Origin: Immundisolibacteraceae bacterium
GTDB taxonomy: Bacteria > Pseudomonadota > Gammaproteobacteria > Immundisolibacterales > Immundisolibacteraceae
NCBI GenBank assembly: GCA_016763355.1
Contig: JAESTY010000149.1
Location: forward strand, 1-10,190
Direction of reading: 5' to 3'
Length of the DNA stretch: 10,190 bases
The translations under genes were made by a program, and so were the position numbers. Within the stretch, counting starts at the first letter, position 1. Every line of letters starts with the position of its first letter. This document shows positions 1-7,363 of this stretch, one piece after another. The notes beneath the pieces are model-generated. The model saw only the letters and a program-made list of their open reading frames with translations. It ran no database searches and was not told where the DNA came from.

Positions 1-902
1 CGGTGAGCATTAATGGCCGCATGGCCGCGCTGAGTACCGTGCTAAAAACCGGGGCGCAGATTGAGATCATCACCTCTGACGTGGCGATGCCCAATCCTTT
101 GTGGCTTAACTTTGTGGTCACCAGCAAAGCCCGTGCTGGGGTTCGTCACGTGCTTAAAAACCTCAACAAGGATCAGGCTGTCGAGCTTGGTCGCCGTCTG
201 TTACGCCAACAGCTAGTCAAAATTGGCCTTGAGCTGGAAACCCTCACCGAAGATCAGATTGGTAATGCACTTACCAGCCTGCAGGTCAGTTCGCTGGATG
301 ACCTACTCGAACAGATCGGTCTTGGCCAACAAATGGCGCTAGTAGTCTCGCAGCGTTTAACCGAACAGAAACAGTTGCCACCCAAACCCCGCCACGATGG
401 TATTCGTGGCGCTCTGGCACGGGTGGCTCCCTGGTTGCGCAGACACCGAGAAGATAATAAGCCGGTGGCCATTAGTGGTTCCGAAGGCGTTGTGGTCTCT
501 TACGCGCGCTGCTGCCGACCGATTCCCGGTGATCAGGTTCATGGTTTTGTTACCTCCGGTCGCGGCATCGTCGTGCATATCGATAGCTGTCCTAATGTGG
601 CAGAGTTTCGCAGCCAGCCAGAGCGCTGGATCGATGTGGAGTGGGATCAAAAAACCGATCGCCAGTACCCGGTAGATGTGCGAGTCGTTACCGTCAATCG
701 TCGTGGTGCACTGGCTACTATCTCAGCAACCATCGCTGACGCCGATGCCAACATCGATTCGGTAACCATCGAAAATCATGACGGCTACAATTCGATGGCC
801 AATTTCACCATCGAGGTCAACGACCGGTTGCACCTGGCCCAGTTAATGCGCAGTTTAAAAGCACTCACCGAAGTCATTCGTATCACCCGCAAACGAGGAT
901 AA
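1..902 (+). CDS. spoT: SpoT, bifunctional (p)ppGpp synthetase/hydrolase, C-terminal part (5' end outside window)
   Basis: The reading frame is open from the window edge (first full codon at position 3), so the GTG there is internal and not a start. The visible 299 residues match the regulatory C-terminal half of long RelA/SpoT proteins. In order: the end of the TGS domain (about residues 1-30, GAQIEIITSDVAMPN), a helical segment (about 40-125, with the conserved NFVVTSKARAGVRH stretch), the conserved-cysteine region with YARCCRPIPGD at 167-177 and a further Cys at 196, and a terminal ACT domain (about 223-299). The HD hydrolase and synthetase domains must lie upstream. SpoT makes and mainly degrades (p)ppGpp in the cytoplasm. 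I prefer SpoT to RelA because ridA and recG follow and because the alignment to enteric SpoT by eye is close to its end. A GAGGA Shine-Dalgarno for ridA sits inside its last codons. Confidence 0.95.
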   Translation, partial: VSINGRMAALSTVLKTGAQIEIITSDVAMPNPLWLNFVVTSKARAGVRHVLKNLNKDQAVELGRRLLRQQLVKIGLELETLTEDQIGNALTSLQVSSLDDLLEQIGLGQQMALVVSQRLTEQKQLPPKPRHDGIRGALARVAPWLRRHREDNKPVAISGSEGVVVSYARCCRPIPGDQVHGFVTSGRGIVVHIDSCPNVAEFRSQPERWIDVEWDQKTDRQYPVDVRVVTVNRRGALATISATIADADANIDSVTIENHDGYNSMANFTIEVNDRLHLAQLMRSLKALTEVIRITRKRG

Positions 903-904
903 TC

Positions 905-1288
905 ATGGCACGTACCATTATTTCTACCGACCAGGCACCGGCTGCTATTGGCACTTATTCACAGGCAGTTCGTAGTGGTGATACGGTTTATATCTCCGGC
1001 CAGATTCCGTTGGTGCCCGCTAGTGGTGAAATTGTAGCCGGTGACATTGAAGCCCAGATCAACCAGGTTTTCGACAACCTGGAGGCGGTTGCCAGTGCCG
1101 CTGGTGGTAGCTTGCAACAGGCGGTTAAGATCAATGTTTATCTGATTGATTTAACGCACTTTCCATTGGTCAATCAGATCATGGCTGATCGACTTAATGA
1201 GCCCTATCCGGCACGGGCTGCCATGCAGGTTAGTGCGTTACCTAAGGGTGTCGATGTTGAAGCTGACGCGGTGCTGGTTCTGGATTAA
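905..1288 (+). CDS. ridA: RidA family 2-iminobutanoate/2-iminopropanoate deaminase
   Basis: A 127-residue protein of the usual length for the RidA (YjgF/YER057c/UK114) family. RidA hydrolyses reactive enamine/imine intermediates released by pyridoxal-phosphate enzymes such as threonine dehydratase, which protects other enzymes from damage. The family pattern is complete by eye: Tyr18 in IGTYSQAV, the glycine motif around YISGQIPLVP (29-38), Arg104 in YPARAAMQVSALPKG, which in the family binds the substrate carboxylate, and Glu119 in VDVEADAV, equivalent to the catalytic-site Glu. The ATG lies 2 nt after the spoT stop and has GAGGA at 895-899 with 5 nt spacing, so co-transcription and coupling with spoT are likely. 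The spoT-ridA order is common in Pseudomonas-like bacteria. Nothing in the protein looks damaged. Confidence 0.95.
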   Translation: MARTIISTDQAPAAIGTYSQAVRSGDTVYISGQIPLVPASGEIVAGDIEAQINQVFDNLEAVASAAGGSLQQAVKINVYLIDLTHFPLVNQIMADRLNEPYPARAAMQVSALPKGVDVEADAVLVLD

Positions 1289-1385
1289 GCCGCGCATAAC
1301 GAATTTTAGTATCGCCGCCGTAATGATCCGGTAGAGCAAGCCTATCGCTATCAACCTGCCTTTATCTCAGCGGCCAGTCACCGAG

Positions 1386-3452
1386 TTGCGGGGTGTCAGC
1401 GACAAAATGGCAGAAAAGCTTGCGCGGCTAGCCATCGTTAGCCTGCAGGATTTGTTGTTCCATCTACCGTTGCGCTATGAGGACCGAACTCGGATTACGC
1501 CGATCGGAGCCATGAAACCAGGGCTTGCGGCCCAGTTGCTGGTAACAGTTGAAGCTAGTGATGTGGTGTTTCGCCGTAGGCGCACCATGTTGGTTAAGGT
1601 CTCTGATAGTTCCGGCGTGATGACGCTACGCTTCTTCCATTTTTCTAATTATCAAAAACAACAACTAGTACCCGGACAGCAGCTGCTCTGTTTTGGTGAA
1701 CCGCGTCGCGGGGCTAACAGTCTGGAGCTGGTACATCCGGAATATAGCCTGATTAGCGGCACTGACGTGCCCACCCATTTAACCGATCGGTTGACCCCAA
1801 TATATCCAGCCACCGAAGGTGTGCAGCAACGTACTCTGCGTAAGCTCACCGACCAGGTGCTGGTTCATCCGGATCAGGTTAAAGAGCTGCTGCCTGCCGA
1901 TCAGCTAGCTGACTGGGGCCTACCTTCACTAACCGAGGCGCTACAAACCCTGCACCGACCCACCCCTGATGAGTCTTTAGGCAGCCTGGTCGAGGGTGAT
2001 CACCCGGCTCGGCAGCGCCTTGCGCTTGAAGAGATGCTTGCCTATCACCTGAGCTTGCTATTGCGACGACAGCAGCGCAGCCACGAACGGGCGTTTTCTG
2101 CGCCAGATGAGAGCTTGCAAACTCGGTTTTTAGCCAGCTTACCGTTTAAGGCTACCGATGCTCAGGCGCGGGTTATTGCCGAGATCAACCTCGACCTGTC
2201 CAGGAACCAACCCATGTTGCGCCTGCTGCAGGGCGATGTCGGCTCCGGCAAAACCATGGTTGCAGCAGCGGCAGCGGTGAAAGCGACGCAGGCTGGATTG
2301 CAAACCGCATTTATGGCGCCCACTGAGTTGCTCGCTGAGCAACATCTGAAAACCCTGACCAGTTGGCTGACTGATCTCGGCATAACGGTTGAATGGCTGG
2401 CCGGGCGTCATAAGGGTAAAGCCCGTAAATCCCGGTTAGAACGACTGGCCAGCGGTGAGATTAATATTCTGATTGGCACCCATGCGCTGTTTCAGGATGG
2501 TGTTGATTTTCATAAATTGGGCCTGGTGATCATTGACGAACAGCACCGGTTTGGCGTTCATCAACGACTCACGCTCAGAGAAAAAGGCCGAGAAGTAGCT
2601 GTCGATCATCCGCGCAGCGAAGCAACCCTTTTACCCCACCAACTGGTGATGACCGCCACGCCAATTCCGCGTTCGTTAGCGATGACCTTTTATGCCGACC
2701 TGGAAACCTCAGTGATTGATGAGCTGCCACCTGGGCGTCAACCGATTGCTACCGCAGTAATATCGGATAGTCGCCGAGACCAGGTCATCGAGCGCATTGC
2801 CGGTGCCTGCCAGCAGGGTCGTCAGGCTTACTGGGTCTGTCCACTGATTGATGATTCAGACACATTGCAACTTCAGGCCGCCACCACAACCCGTGATCTA
2901 CTCCAGCTGGCGCTGCCCGAATTGACCATCGGACTGGTTCATGGCCGTATGTCATCGACCGAAAAAGAATCGGTAATGGCCAGTTTTAGCGGTAATCAGA
3001 TTGATTTACTGGTAGCTACCACCGTTATTGAGGTTGGCGTCGACGTACCCAACGCCAGTTTGATGGTGATCGAAAATGCCGAGCGGCTTGGACTGGCGCA
3101 GCTTCACCAGTTGCGGGGTCGTGTTGGCCGAGGCAGCGAAGCCAGCGCCTGTTTACTGCTTTATGCCAGTGAACTTTCTGGTAGCGCTCAGGCAAGGCTC
3201 TCGACTATCCGTGAAACCCAGGATGGTTTTGAGATAGCCCGTCGCGATCTCAAATTGCGTGGCCCAGGTGAGCTATTAGGCACTCGCCAAACTGGCGAAC
3301 TGCAGATGAGAATTGCTGATATCAGTCGCGATAGTGAATTGCTCGGCAAAGTTCAGCAACTGGCAAAAATTCTCGACTCACAGCAATCCAGCTCGATTAA
3401 TCTGTTGATTCAGCGCTGGCTGAAGGGTGCGGATAACTACATCAAGGTGTAA
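1386..3452 (+). CDS. recG: RecG, ATP-dependent DNA helicase (start uncertain)
   Basis: A 688-residue superfamily 2 helicase that remodels stalled replication forks and branch-migrates Holliday junctions. Residue numbers are from TTG 1386. Visible parts: the N-terminal region with LPLRYEDRT (28-36), the wedge/OB fold (about 48-150), Walker A GDVGSGKT (283-290), DEQH box (384-387), TATPIPR (423-429), motif VI QLRGRVGRG (575-583) and the RecG-specific tail around RRDLKLRGPGELLGTRQTG (619-637). The C-terminus is complete. The start is a problem: family similarity continues upstream (PLSQRPVTELRGV, from about position 1359), but between the in-frame TAG at 1332-1334 and TTG 1386 there is no ATG, GTG or TTG, and TTG 1386 has no clear Shine-Dalgarno. 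The true start may be a rare codon (ATC 1344 or 1350, CTG 1356). About ten extra residues occur between the DEQH box and TATPIPR relative to remembered homologues. Confidence 0.93.
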   Translation: MRGVSDKMAEKLARLAIVSLQDLLFHLPLRYEDRTRITPIGAMKPGLAAQLLVTVEASDVVFRRRRTMLVKVSDSSGVMTLRFFHFSNYQKQQLVPGQQLLCFGEPRRGANSLELVHPEYSLISGTDVPTHLTDRLTPIYPATEGVQQRTLRKLTDQVLVHPDQVKELLPADQLADWGLPSLTEALQTLHRPTPDESLGSLVEGDHPARQRLALEEMLAYHLSLLLRRQQRSHERAFSAPDESLQTRFLASLPFKATDAQARVIAEINLDLSRNQPMLRLLQGDVGSGKTMVAAAAAVKATQAGLQTAFMAPTELLAEQHLKTLTSWLTDLGITVEWLAGRHKGKARKSRLERLASGEINILIGTHALFQDGVDFHKLGLVIIDEQHRFGVHQRLTLREKGREVAVDHPRSEATLLPHQLVMTATPIPRSLAMTFYADLETSVIDELPPGRQPIATAVISDSRRDQVIERIAGACQQGRQAYWVCPLIDDSDTLQLQAATTTRDLLQLALPELTIGLVHGRMSSTEKESVMASFSGNQIDLLVATTVIEVGVDVPNASLMVIENAERLGLAQLHQLRGRVGRGSEASACLLLYASELSGSAQARLSTIRETQDGFEIARRDLKLRGPGELLGTRQTGELQMRIADISRDSELLGKVQQLAKILDSQQSSSINLLIQRWLKGADNYIKV

Positions 3453-3465
3453 ATCTTTTGTTATG

Positions 3466-3493
3466 GGTTGAATCCAACCGACTGGATTCAGCC
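3466..3493. repeat. Perfect-length 11-bp inverted repeat (hairpin) in the recG-ubiA spacer
   Basis: GGTTGAATCCA (3466-3476) and TGGATTCAGCC (3483-3493) pair over 11 positions with a single G-U, around a 6-nt loop, 14 nt after the recG stop. No U-tract follows on either strand, so it is not a textbook intrinsic terminator. It may attenuate or protect the recG transcript end, or be an operator for ubiA. No promoter for ubiA is obvious in the rest of the 135-nt gap. Confidence 0.55.
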
Positions 3494-3587
3494 AAGCTGA
3501 TAGAATGGGTTCAGGCCTGGCGTAAACGGGTCACAGTGATAACCTCACTCACCATTCCTTCATCGCTGATCTAAATAGCTATTAGCC

Positions 3588-4538
3588 ATGTCCGTATCTG
3601 TAGCCCCGAAAACCCCAGCCCATAAAACTTCAGGCCAGAAAGTCTCAACCGAGACAATTTCAACGGCCCGTCCGACCTTGCAGGACTATCTTCAGCTTAC
3701 CCGGCTGAATCGGCCCATTGGCATCTTACTATTGCTCTGGCCGACATGGTGGGCGCTCTGGCTAGCTGCAGGTGGTTTGCCAGATTTGAAAATAGCCACT
3801 ATTTTTACGGTTGGGGTGGTGCTGATGCGCAGTGCGGGTTGCGCCATTAACGACTATTTTGATCGTGACTTTGATGGTGCTGTCGAGCGCACCCAGCGAC
3901 GGCCGTTGGCGGCCGGCAGAATTCCACCCCGGCATGCACTGGTGTTAGCGGCTGCGCTGGCATTGATCAGTTTGCTAATGGTGATGCAGCTTAATCGTTT
4001 AACCGTGCAGCTGGCGATTGTTGCTGCCGGTTTGGCCATCAGTTATCCCTTATTCAAGCGCTTTACCTATCTGCCTCAGGCTTATCTGGGTATCGCCTTT
4101 GGCTGGGGTATTCCGATGGCATTTGCGGCTATTCAGGGCGAGGTTCCTGAACTGGCATGGCTACTGCTGATTGCCAATATTTTCTGGACCGTGGCTTACG
4201 ATACTCAATACGCGATGGTCGATCGAGTCGATGATTTACAGATTGGTTTGCGTTCTACCGCCATTCTTTTCGGTCGCGAGGATTGTCGCGCGGTAGCGAT
4301 TTTACAGACTAGTGCTCTGTTTACCTTGCTATTGGTCGGACTGCATAAAGACAGCGATCTGAACGGTATTTATTACCTGGCATTAATCGGTGCCGCGGGA
4401 CTGTCGATTCATTTTCAGATGCTGATTCGACAACGCGATCGACAACGCTGTTTTAAGGCCTTCTTGCGAAATAACTGGTGGGGAGCGCTGATTTTCGTTG
4501 GCATCTTCCTCGATCTACTCGGTGGCACTGCCCAATGA
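3588..4538 (+). CDS. ubiA: UbiA, 4-hydroxybenzoate octaprenyltransferase
   Basis: An integral inner-membrane prenyltransferase that joins a polyprenyl diphosphate to 4-hydroxybenzoate, the first membrane step of ubiquinone synthesis. Both Mg-diphosphate aspartate motifs are present: NDYFDRDFDG at 88-97 and DTQYAMVDRVDD at 205-216. The rest is a chain of hydrophobic helices, for example RPIGILLLLWPTWWALWLA (42-60), and the C-terminal CFKAFLRNNWWG matches enteric UbiA. The protein has 316 residues, about 26 more than E. coli UbiA; the excess is a Ser/Thr/Lys-rich, probably disordered N-terminal tail (about residues 1-28) before the family homology starts. The ATG at 3588 has no clear Shine-Dalgarno, and the only later in-frame candidate before the conserved region is a TTG at codon 31. 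Its stop overlaps the ubiD start by ATGA. ubiC, often next to ubiA, is absent here. Confidence 0.96.
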   Translation: MSVSVAPKTPAHKTSGQKVSTETISTARPTLQDYLQLTRLNRPIGILLLLWPTWWALWLAAGGLPDLKIATIFTVGVVLMRSAGCAINDYFDRDFDGAVERTQRRPLAAGRIPPRHALVLAAALALISLLMVMQLNRLTVQLAIVAAGLAISYPLFKRFTYLPQAYLGIAFGWGIPMAFAAIQGEVPELAWLLLIANIFWTVAYDTQYAMVDRVDDLQIGLRSTAILFGREDCRAVAILQTSALFTLLLVGLHKDSDLNGIYYLALIGAAGLSIHFQMLIRQRDRQRCFKAFLRNNWWGALIFVGIFLDLLGGTAQ

Positions 4539-6007
4539 GTCGACCTGATTTAAGCCTGCGCGATTTTATTGAGACCCTGCAGCAGCGTGAGCAACTCAAA
4601 GAGATTTCGATTCCAGTAGACCCCAAACTGGAAATCACCGAAATATCTGACCGGGTGCTGCGTAATCAGGGTCCGGCGTTGTTGTTTAAGCAGCCTACGG
4701 GTAGTAACCATCCGTTACTGAGCAACTTGTTCGGTACCCAGCAACGGGTAGCCTGGGGGTTGGGGTTGGAGTCAACCGATGACCTGCGGCAACTAGGTCA
4801 GTGGCTTGCTCACCTGCGCGAGCCCCAGGCGCCTGAAAACCTGCAGCAGCTTAAAGATAACTGGCCGGCCTATCGTCGCGCGCTGTCGCTGCGACCTAAA
4901 ACAGAAAAGCGCGCGCCCTTTATGCAGAATAGCTTCAGCGGTACGGATGTGGACCTGGACTGTATGCCGATCCAGACCTGCTGGCCCGGTGACGCGGCAC
5001 CGCTCATTACCTGGGCATTGGTGGTGACTCGCGGCATTAAACAGAAGCGCCAGAATGTCGGTATTTACCGGATGCAGAAAATAGCCCCGAACCGGTTGAT
5101 CATGCGCTGGCTGGCCCATCGTGGTGGGGCGTTGGATTATCAGGACTGGCAACAGGCCCATCCGAATCAGCCGTTCCCGGTCACCGTGGCGATCGGAGCT
5201 GATCCGGCTAGCCTACTGGCGGCAGTGATGCCGATCCCCGATAACCTGGGTGAATTTCATTTTGCTGGCTTGCTGCGCCAGGCGCGCACCCGACTAACTC
5301 CACTGGGCGAAGCTGGGCTCAAAGTCCCTACGCAATCTGAATGGGTGCTTGAAGGTCATATTCATCCCAACGATACCGCGCCCGAAGGGCCGTTTGGTGA
5401 TCACACCGGTTATTACAACGAAGTAGAAACCTTCCCGGTGATGACCGTCGATAAAATTCATCATCGCGATCAGGCCATCTACCACTCTACCCATACCGGT
5501 CGGCCACCGGACGAACCCGCGGTGTTAGGGCTTGCGCTTAATGAGCTCTACACGCCGCTATTAAAAAAACAGTTTCCGGAGATTGTTGATTTTTACCTGC
5601 CGGCAGAAGCCTGTTCTTACCGGTTGGCTATTGTCAGTATCAACAAGGAGTACCCGGGTCATGCCAAGCGGGTGATGTTTGGAATCTGGTCGGTGCTACG
5701 CCAGTTCATGTACACTAAAGCGATAATTGTGGTCGATGACGATATCGATTTGCATAACTGGAACGATGTGATCTGGGCATTGGTCACCCGGGTTGATCCG
5801 GCCAGAGACAGTACTCTAGTGGAGCGTACACCCATCGATTATCTGGATTTTGCTGCGCCAGAGGCGGGGCTGGGTTCAAAAATTGGCATCGATGCGACCA
5901 GCAAATGGCCCGGTGAAGTGAAGCGTCAATGGGGTGAGCCGATTGCAATGGATAGTGAGGTTCGTAGTCGGGTCGACCAACTTTGGGGTGAATTGGGTCT
6001 CGATTAA
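4535..6007 (+). CDS. ubiD: UbiD, 4-hydroxy-3-polyprenylbenzoate decarboxylase
   Basis: A prenylated-FMN-dependent decarboxylase that acts after UbiA in ubiquinone synthesis; the cofactor is made by UbiX, which is not encoded here. I chose ATG 4535 (490 residues, close to the 497 of E. coli UbiD) because it forms an ATGA overlap with the ubiA stop and begins just before the conserved LRDFIETL. The frame extends upstream to 4478 inside ubiA, but that part is not UbiD-like. The cofactor/metal region reads RQNVGIYR (Asn174, Arg179) and LAHRGGALDY (His195), with VLEG (Glu273) as a likely metal ligand. APEGPFGDHTGYYNE carries Glu284 and Asp289, which line up by eye with the catalytic acid pair Glu277/Glu282 of fungal Fdc1. 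The later conserved stretches (HSTHTGRPPDEPAVLG, KQFPEIVDFYLP, GHAKRVMFG, RQFMYTK, DDDID) are intact. Translation is probably coupled to ubiA. Confidence 0.97.
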   Translation: MSRPDLSLRDFIETLQQREQLKEISIPVDPKLEITEISDRVLRNQGPALLFKQPTGSNHPLLSNLFGTQQRVAWGLGLESTDDLRQLGQWLAHLREPQAPENLQQLKDNWPAYRRALSLRPKTEKRAPFMQNSFSGTDVDLDCMPIQTCWPGDAAPLITWALVVTRGIKQKRQNVGIYRMQKIAPNRLIMRWLAHRGGALDYQDWQQAHPNQPFPVTVAIGADPASLLAAVMPIPDNLGEFHFAGLLRQARTRLTPLGEAGLKVPTQSEWVLEGHIHPNDTAPEGPFGDHTGYYNEVETFPVMTVDKIHHRDQAIYHSTHTGRPPDEPAVLGLALNELYTPLLKKQFPEIVDFYLPAEACSYRLAIVSINKEYPGHAKRVMFGIWSVLRQFMYTKAIIVVDDDIDLHNWNDVIWALVTRVDPARDSTLVERTPIDYLDFAAPEAGLGSKIGIDATSKWPGEVKRQWGEPIAMDSEVRSRVDQLWGELGLD

Positions 6008-6022
6008 GCTAGATTGCCCAGG

Positions 6023-6046
6023 TCAGCTTGATTAGATCAGCTTGAT
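6023..6046. repeat. Short direct repeat, TCAGCTTGAT twice
   Basis: TCAGCTTGAT occurs at 6023-6032 and again at 6037-6046, a 14-nt period, just after the ubiD stop. The second copy runs into the left arm of the inverted repeat at 6042-6070. Function unknown; probably local slippage. Confidence 0.5.
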
Positions 6047-6070
6047 GAGCTTACCGGGTTAGCTCATCAA
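6042..6070. terminator. Inverted repeat between convergent ubiD and perM, probable bidirectional terminator
   Basis: TTGATGAGCT (6042-6051) and AGCTCATCAA (6061-6070) are perfect reverse complements over 10 bp with a 9-nt loop. The structure fills the 65-nt gap between the ubiD stop and the perM stop on the other strand, the usual place for a two-way terminator. Neither side has a run of T, so efficient intrinsic termination is not assured. Confidence 0.5.
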
Positions 6071-6072
6071 CA

Positions 6073-7149
6073 TTAGCTGGCCACCACCTCAACTTCTGGT
6101 TTCTCACTAGCATCCGGCCAGGAATCCAGCACGGTTTTCACCAGTGTCGCTAGCGGGATAGCAAAAAACACCCCCCAAATACCCCACAAGCCACCAAAAA
6201 ATAACACCGCAACGATAATAGCTACCGGATGCAGGTTAACCGCTTCTGAGAACAGTATCGGTACCAGTAGATTGCCATCAATAGCCTGAATAACCCCGTA
6301 GGCAAGCATCAGGTAGCCAAAATCACTGCTCCAGCCCCACTGTGCAAAAGCAACCATCGCCACCGGTAAGGTCACCACTACTGCGCCCACATAGGGGATG
6401 ATCACCGATAAACCGGTTAATACGCCAAGTAGCAGTGCGTATTGCAGGCCAAGGATGGAAAACACCAGCGCAGTCGCTGACCCGACCACCACAATTTCGA
6501 CCACTTTACCGCGCAGGTAGTTACCCATCTGGGTTTCCATTTCGCGCCACACTTCGACCAGTAGCGGCCTTGTGGGCAGCTGATTGGCAATCCAGCTACT
6601 CATGAGTGATTTGTCTTTTAAAAAGAAGAACACTAAAAACGGCACCAGTACGAGGTAGACCAACAACGTCATCAGGTTAACTATCGCTGATAGGGGGTTG
6701 CTAACCACTGACTGGCCCCAATGGGCGATCTGGACAGTGACTGAACTCAGTACCGCATCCAATTGTTCGACTGAAATAAATTCGGCGTACTGGGCCTGCA
6801 GTGTCAGTAGGTGCTGGCGGCCTGTGCTGAGCATATCTGGCAGTTGCAAAAGCAGCTCTTTGAGCTGGCTAAAAAGGGTGGGTAGCAAGCCAAACAGGAT
6901 CAGCGGGATAAACCCGAAAGCCACAAACGAGACCAGAATAACGGCCAGCAATCGGCCGCAACCACGGGCCACCAGAGCGGCCACCAGTGCTTCAAGAATA
7001 TACGCTAGCACAATGGCGGCAAACACCGGCGCTAACATCGCTCCGGTCAAAATCACCACGGTAAACCCGGCGATTAACACCAATACCAGCTCGATCACCT
7101 GGGGGTCAGAAAAGTAGCGCTTCGACCAGCTGTTGAAATAATCTCTCAT
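6073..7149 (-). CDS. perM: PerM-like AI-2E family inner-membrane transporter
   Basis: A 358-residue polytopic membrane protein of the AI-2E transporter family (Pfam PF01594 type). By eye it follows E. coli PerM (YfgO) along its length: WSKRYFSDPQVIELV near the start, YLVLVPFLVFFFLKDK (165-180), GNYLRGKVVEIVVVG (209-223), IIPYVGAVVVTLPV (250-263), and DGNLLVPILFSEAVNLHPV (291-309). Hydrophobic segments cover roughly 20-52, 66-90, 152-178, 217-264 and 305-342, with a soluble helical part at about 92-150. The family has been linked to autoinducer-2 export and to Na+/H+ antiport in some members; the substrate of PerM itself is not settled, so a substrate should not be assigned. ATG 7149 is supported by GAAGGAA (7157-7163) with 7 nt spacing. 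It stands alone, convergent with ubiD and divergent from fabA. Confidence 0.92.
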   Translation of the reverse strand: MRDYFNSWSKRYFSDPQVIELVLVLIAGFTVVILTGAMLAPVFAAIVLAYILEALVAALVARGCGRLLAVILVSFVAFGFIPLILFGLLPTLFSQLKELLLQLPDMLSTGRQHLLTLQAQYAEFISVEQLDAVLSSVTVQIAHWGQSVVSNPLSAIVNLMTLLVYLVLVPFLVFFFLKDKSLMSSWIANQLPTRPLLVEVWREMETQMGNYLRGKVVEIVVVGSATALVFSILGLQYALLLGVLTGLSVIIPYVGAVVVTLPVAMVAFAQWGWSSDFGYLMLAYGVIQAIDGNLLVPILFSEAVNLHPVAIIVAVLFFGGLWGIWGVFFAIPLATLVKTVLDSWPDASEKPEVEVVAS

Positions 7150-7298
7150 GTAGATGTTCCTTCACCCAACGCAGTGGTTATCAGGTTATTCAAAGAGTAG
7201 GAAGTCGGTCATTATGAACGTTTTTGTCCTAGCGATGGGGCCGGGCGGCGTTGATATGCTTTTAAAACCGCACACTGGCACTGAGTCAGGTGAGCGGC

Positions 7299-7330
7299 TT
7301 CAATAAGCTTTTGCACCGCGCTTTATTGAA
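7299..7330. promoter_or_regulatory. Imperfect inverted repeat overlapping the fabA -35, candidate operator
   Basis: TTCAATAAGC (7299-7308) and GCTTTATTGAA (7320-7330) are reverse complements apart from one extra T, with 11 nt between. The right arm overlaps the proposed -35. Unsaturated fatty acid genes are often controlled by TetR- or GntR-type repressors (FabR, DesT, FadR), but I cannot match this repeat to any of their known operators. Confidence 0.4.
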
Positions 7331-7352
7331 CAACCGGTTTTGGCGCTATAAT
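7326..7352 (+). promoter_or_regulatory. Probable sigma-70 promoter for fabA-fabB
   Basis: TTGAAC (7326-7331) and TATAAT (7347-7352) resemble the -35 and the perfect consensus -10, but the spacer is only 15 nt, shorter than the preferred 17. Transcription would begin near 7359 and give a leader of about 145 nt before fabA. Confidence 0.5.
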
Positions 7353-7363
7353 TGGCGCCATAA
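7340..7363. repeat. Tandem 12-bp repeat that duplicates the -10 box
   Basis: TTGGCGCTATAA (7340-7351) is followed directly by TTGGCGCCATAA (7352-7363), 11 of 12 identical. The result is two -10-like hexamers 12 bp apart, TATAAT at 7347 and CATAAT at 7359. The same bases also form an inverted repeat, GGCGC (7342-7346) and GCGCC (7355-7359), around the first -10. Confidence 0.6.

Noticed and set aside
357..650. A minus-strand open frame of 97 codons inside spoT
   Set aside because: It lies entirely opposite a well-conserved spoT coding region and its translation resembles no known protein, so it is a shadow of spoT.
3458..3574. A 38-codon open frame from TTG 3458 in the recG-ubiA spacer (reads WVESNRLDSAKLIEWVQAW and onward)
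   Set aside because: No start with a ribosome site, no family recognised, contains the hairpin at 3466-3493, and the frame is short enough to be chance. A remnant of a lost gene such as ubiC was considered but no UbiC-like residues were seen.
4478..4534. A 19-residue N-terminal extension of UbiD inside ubiA
   Set aside because: The extension is translated from ubiA coding sequence in another frame and has no UbiD similarity; ATG 4535 with the ATGA overlap gives the family length.
4793..5161. A minus-strand open frame of 122 codons inside ubiD
   Set aside because: Opposite strand of strongly conserved UbiD sequence; composition and translation are those of a shadow frame.
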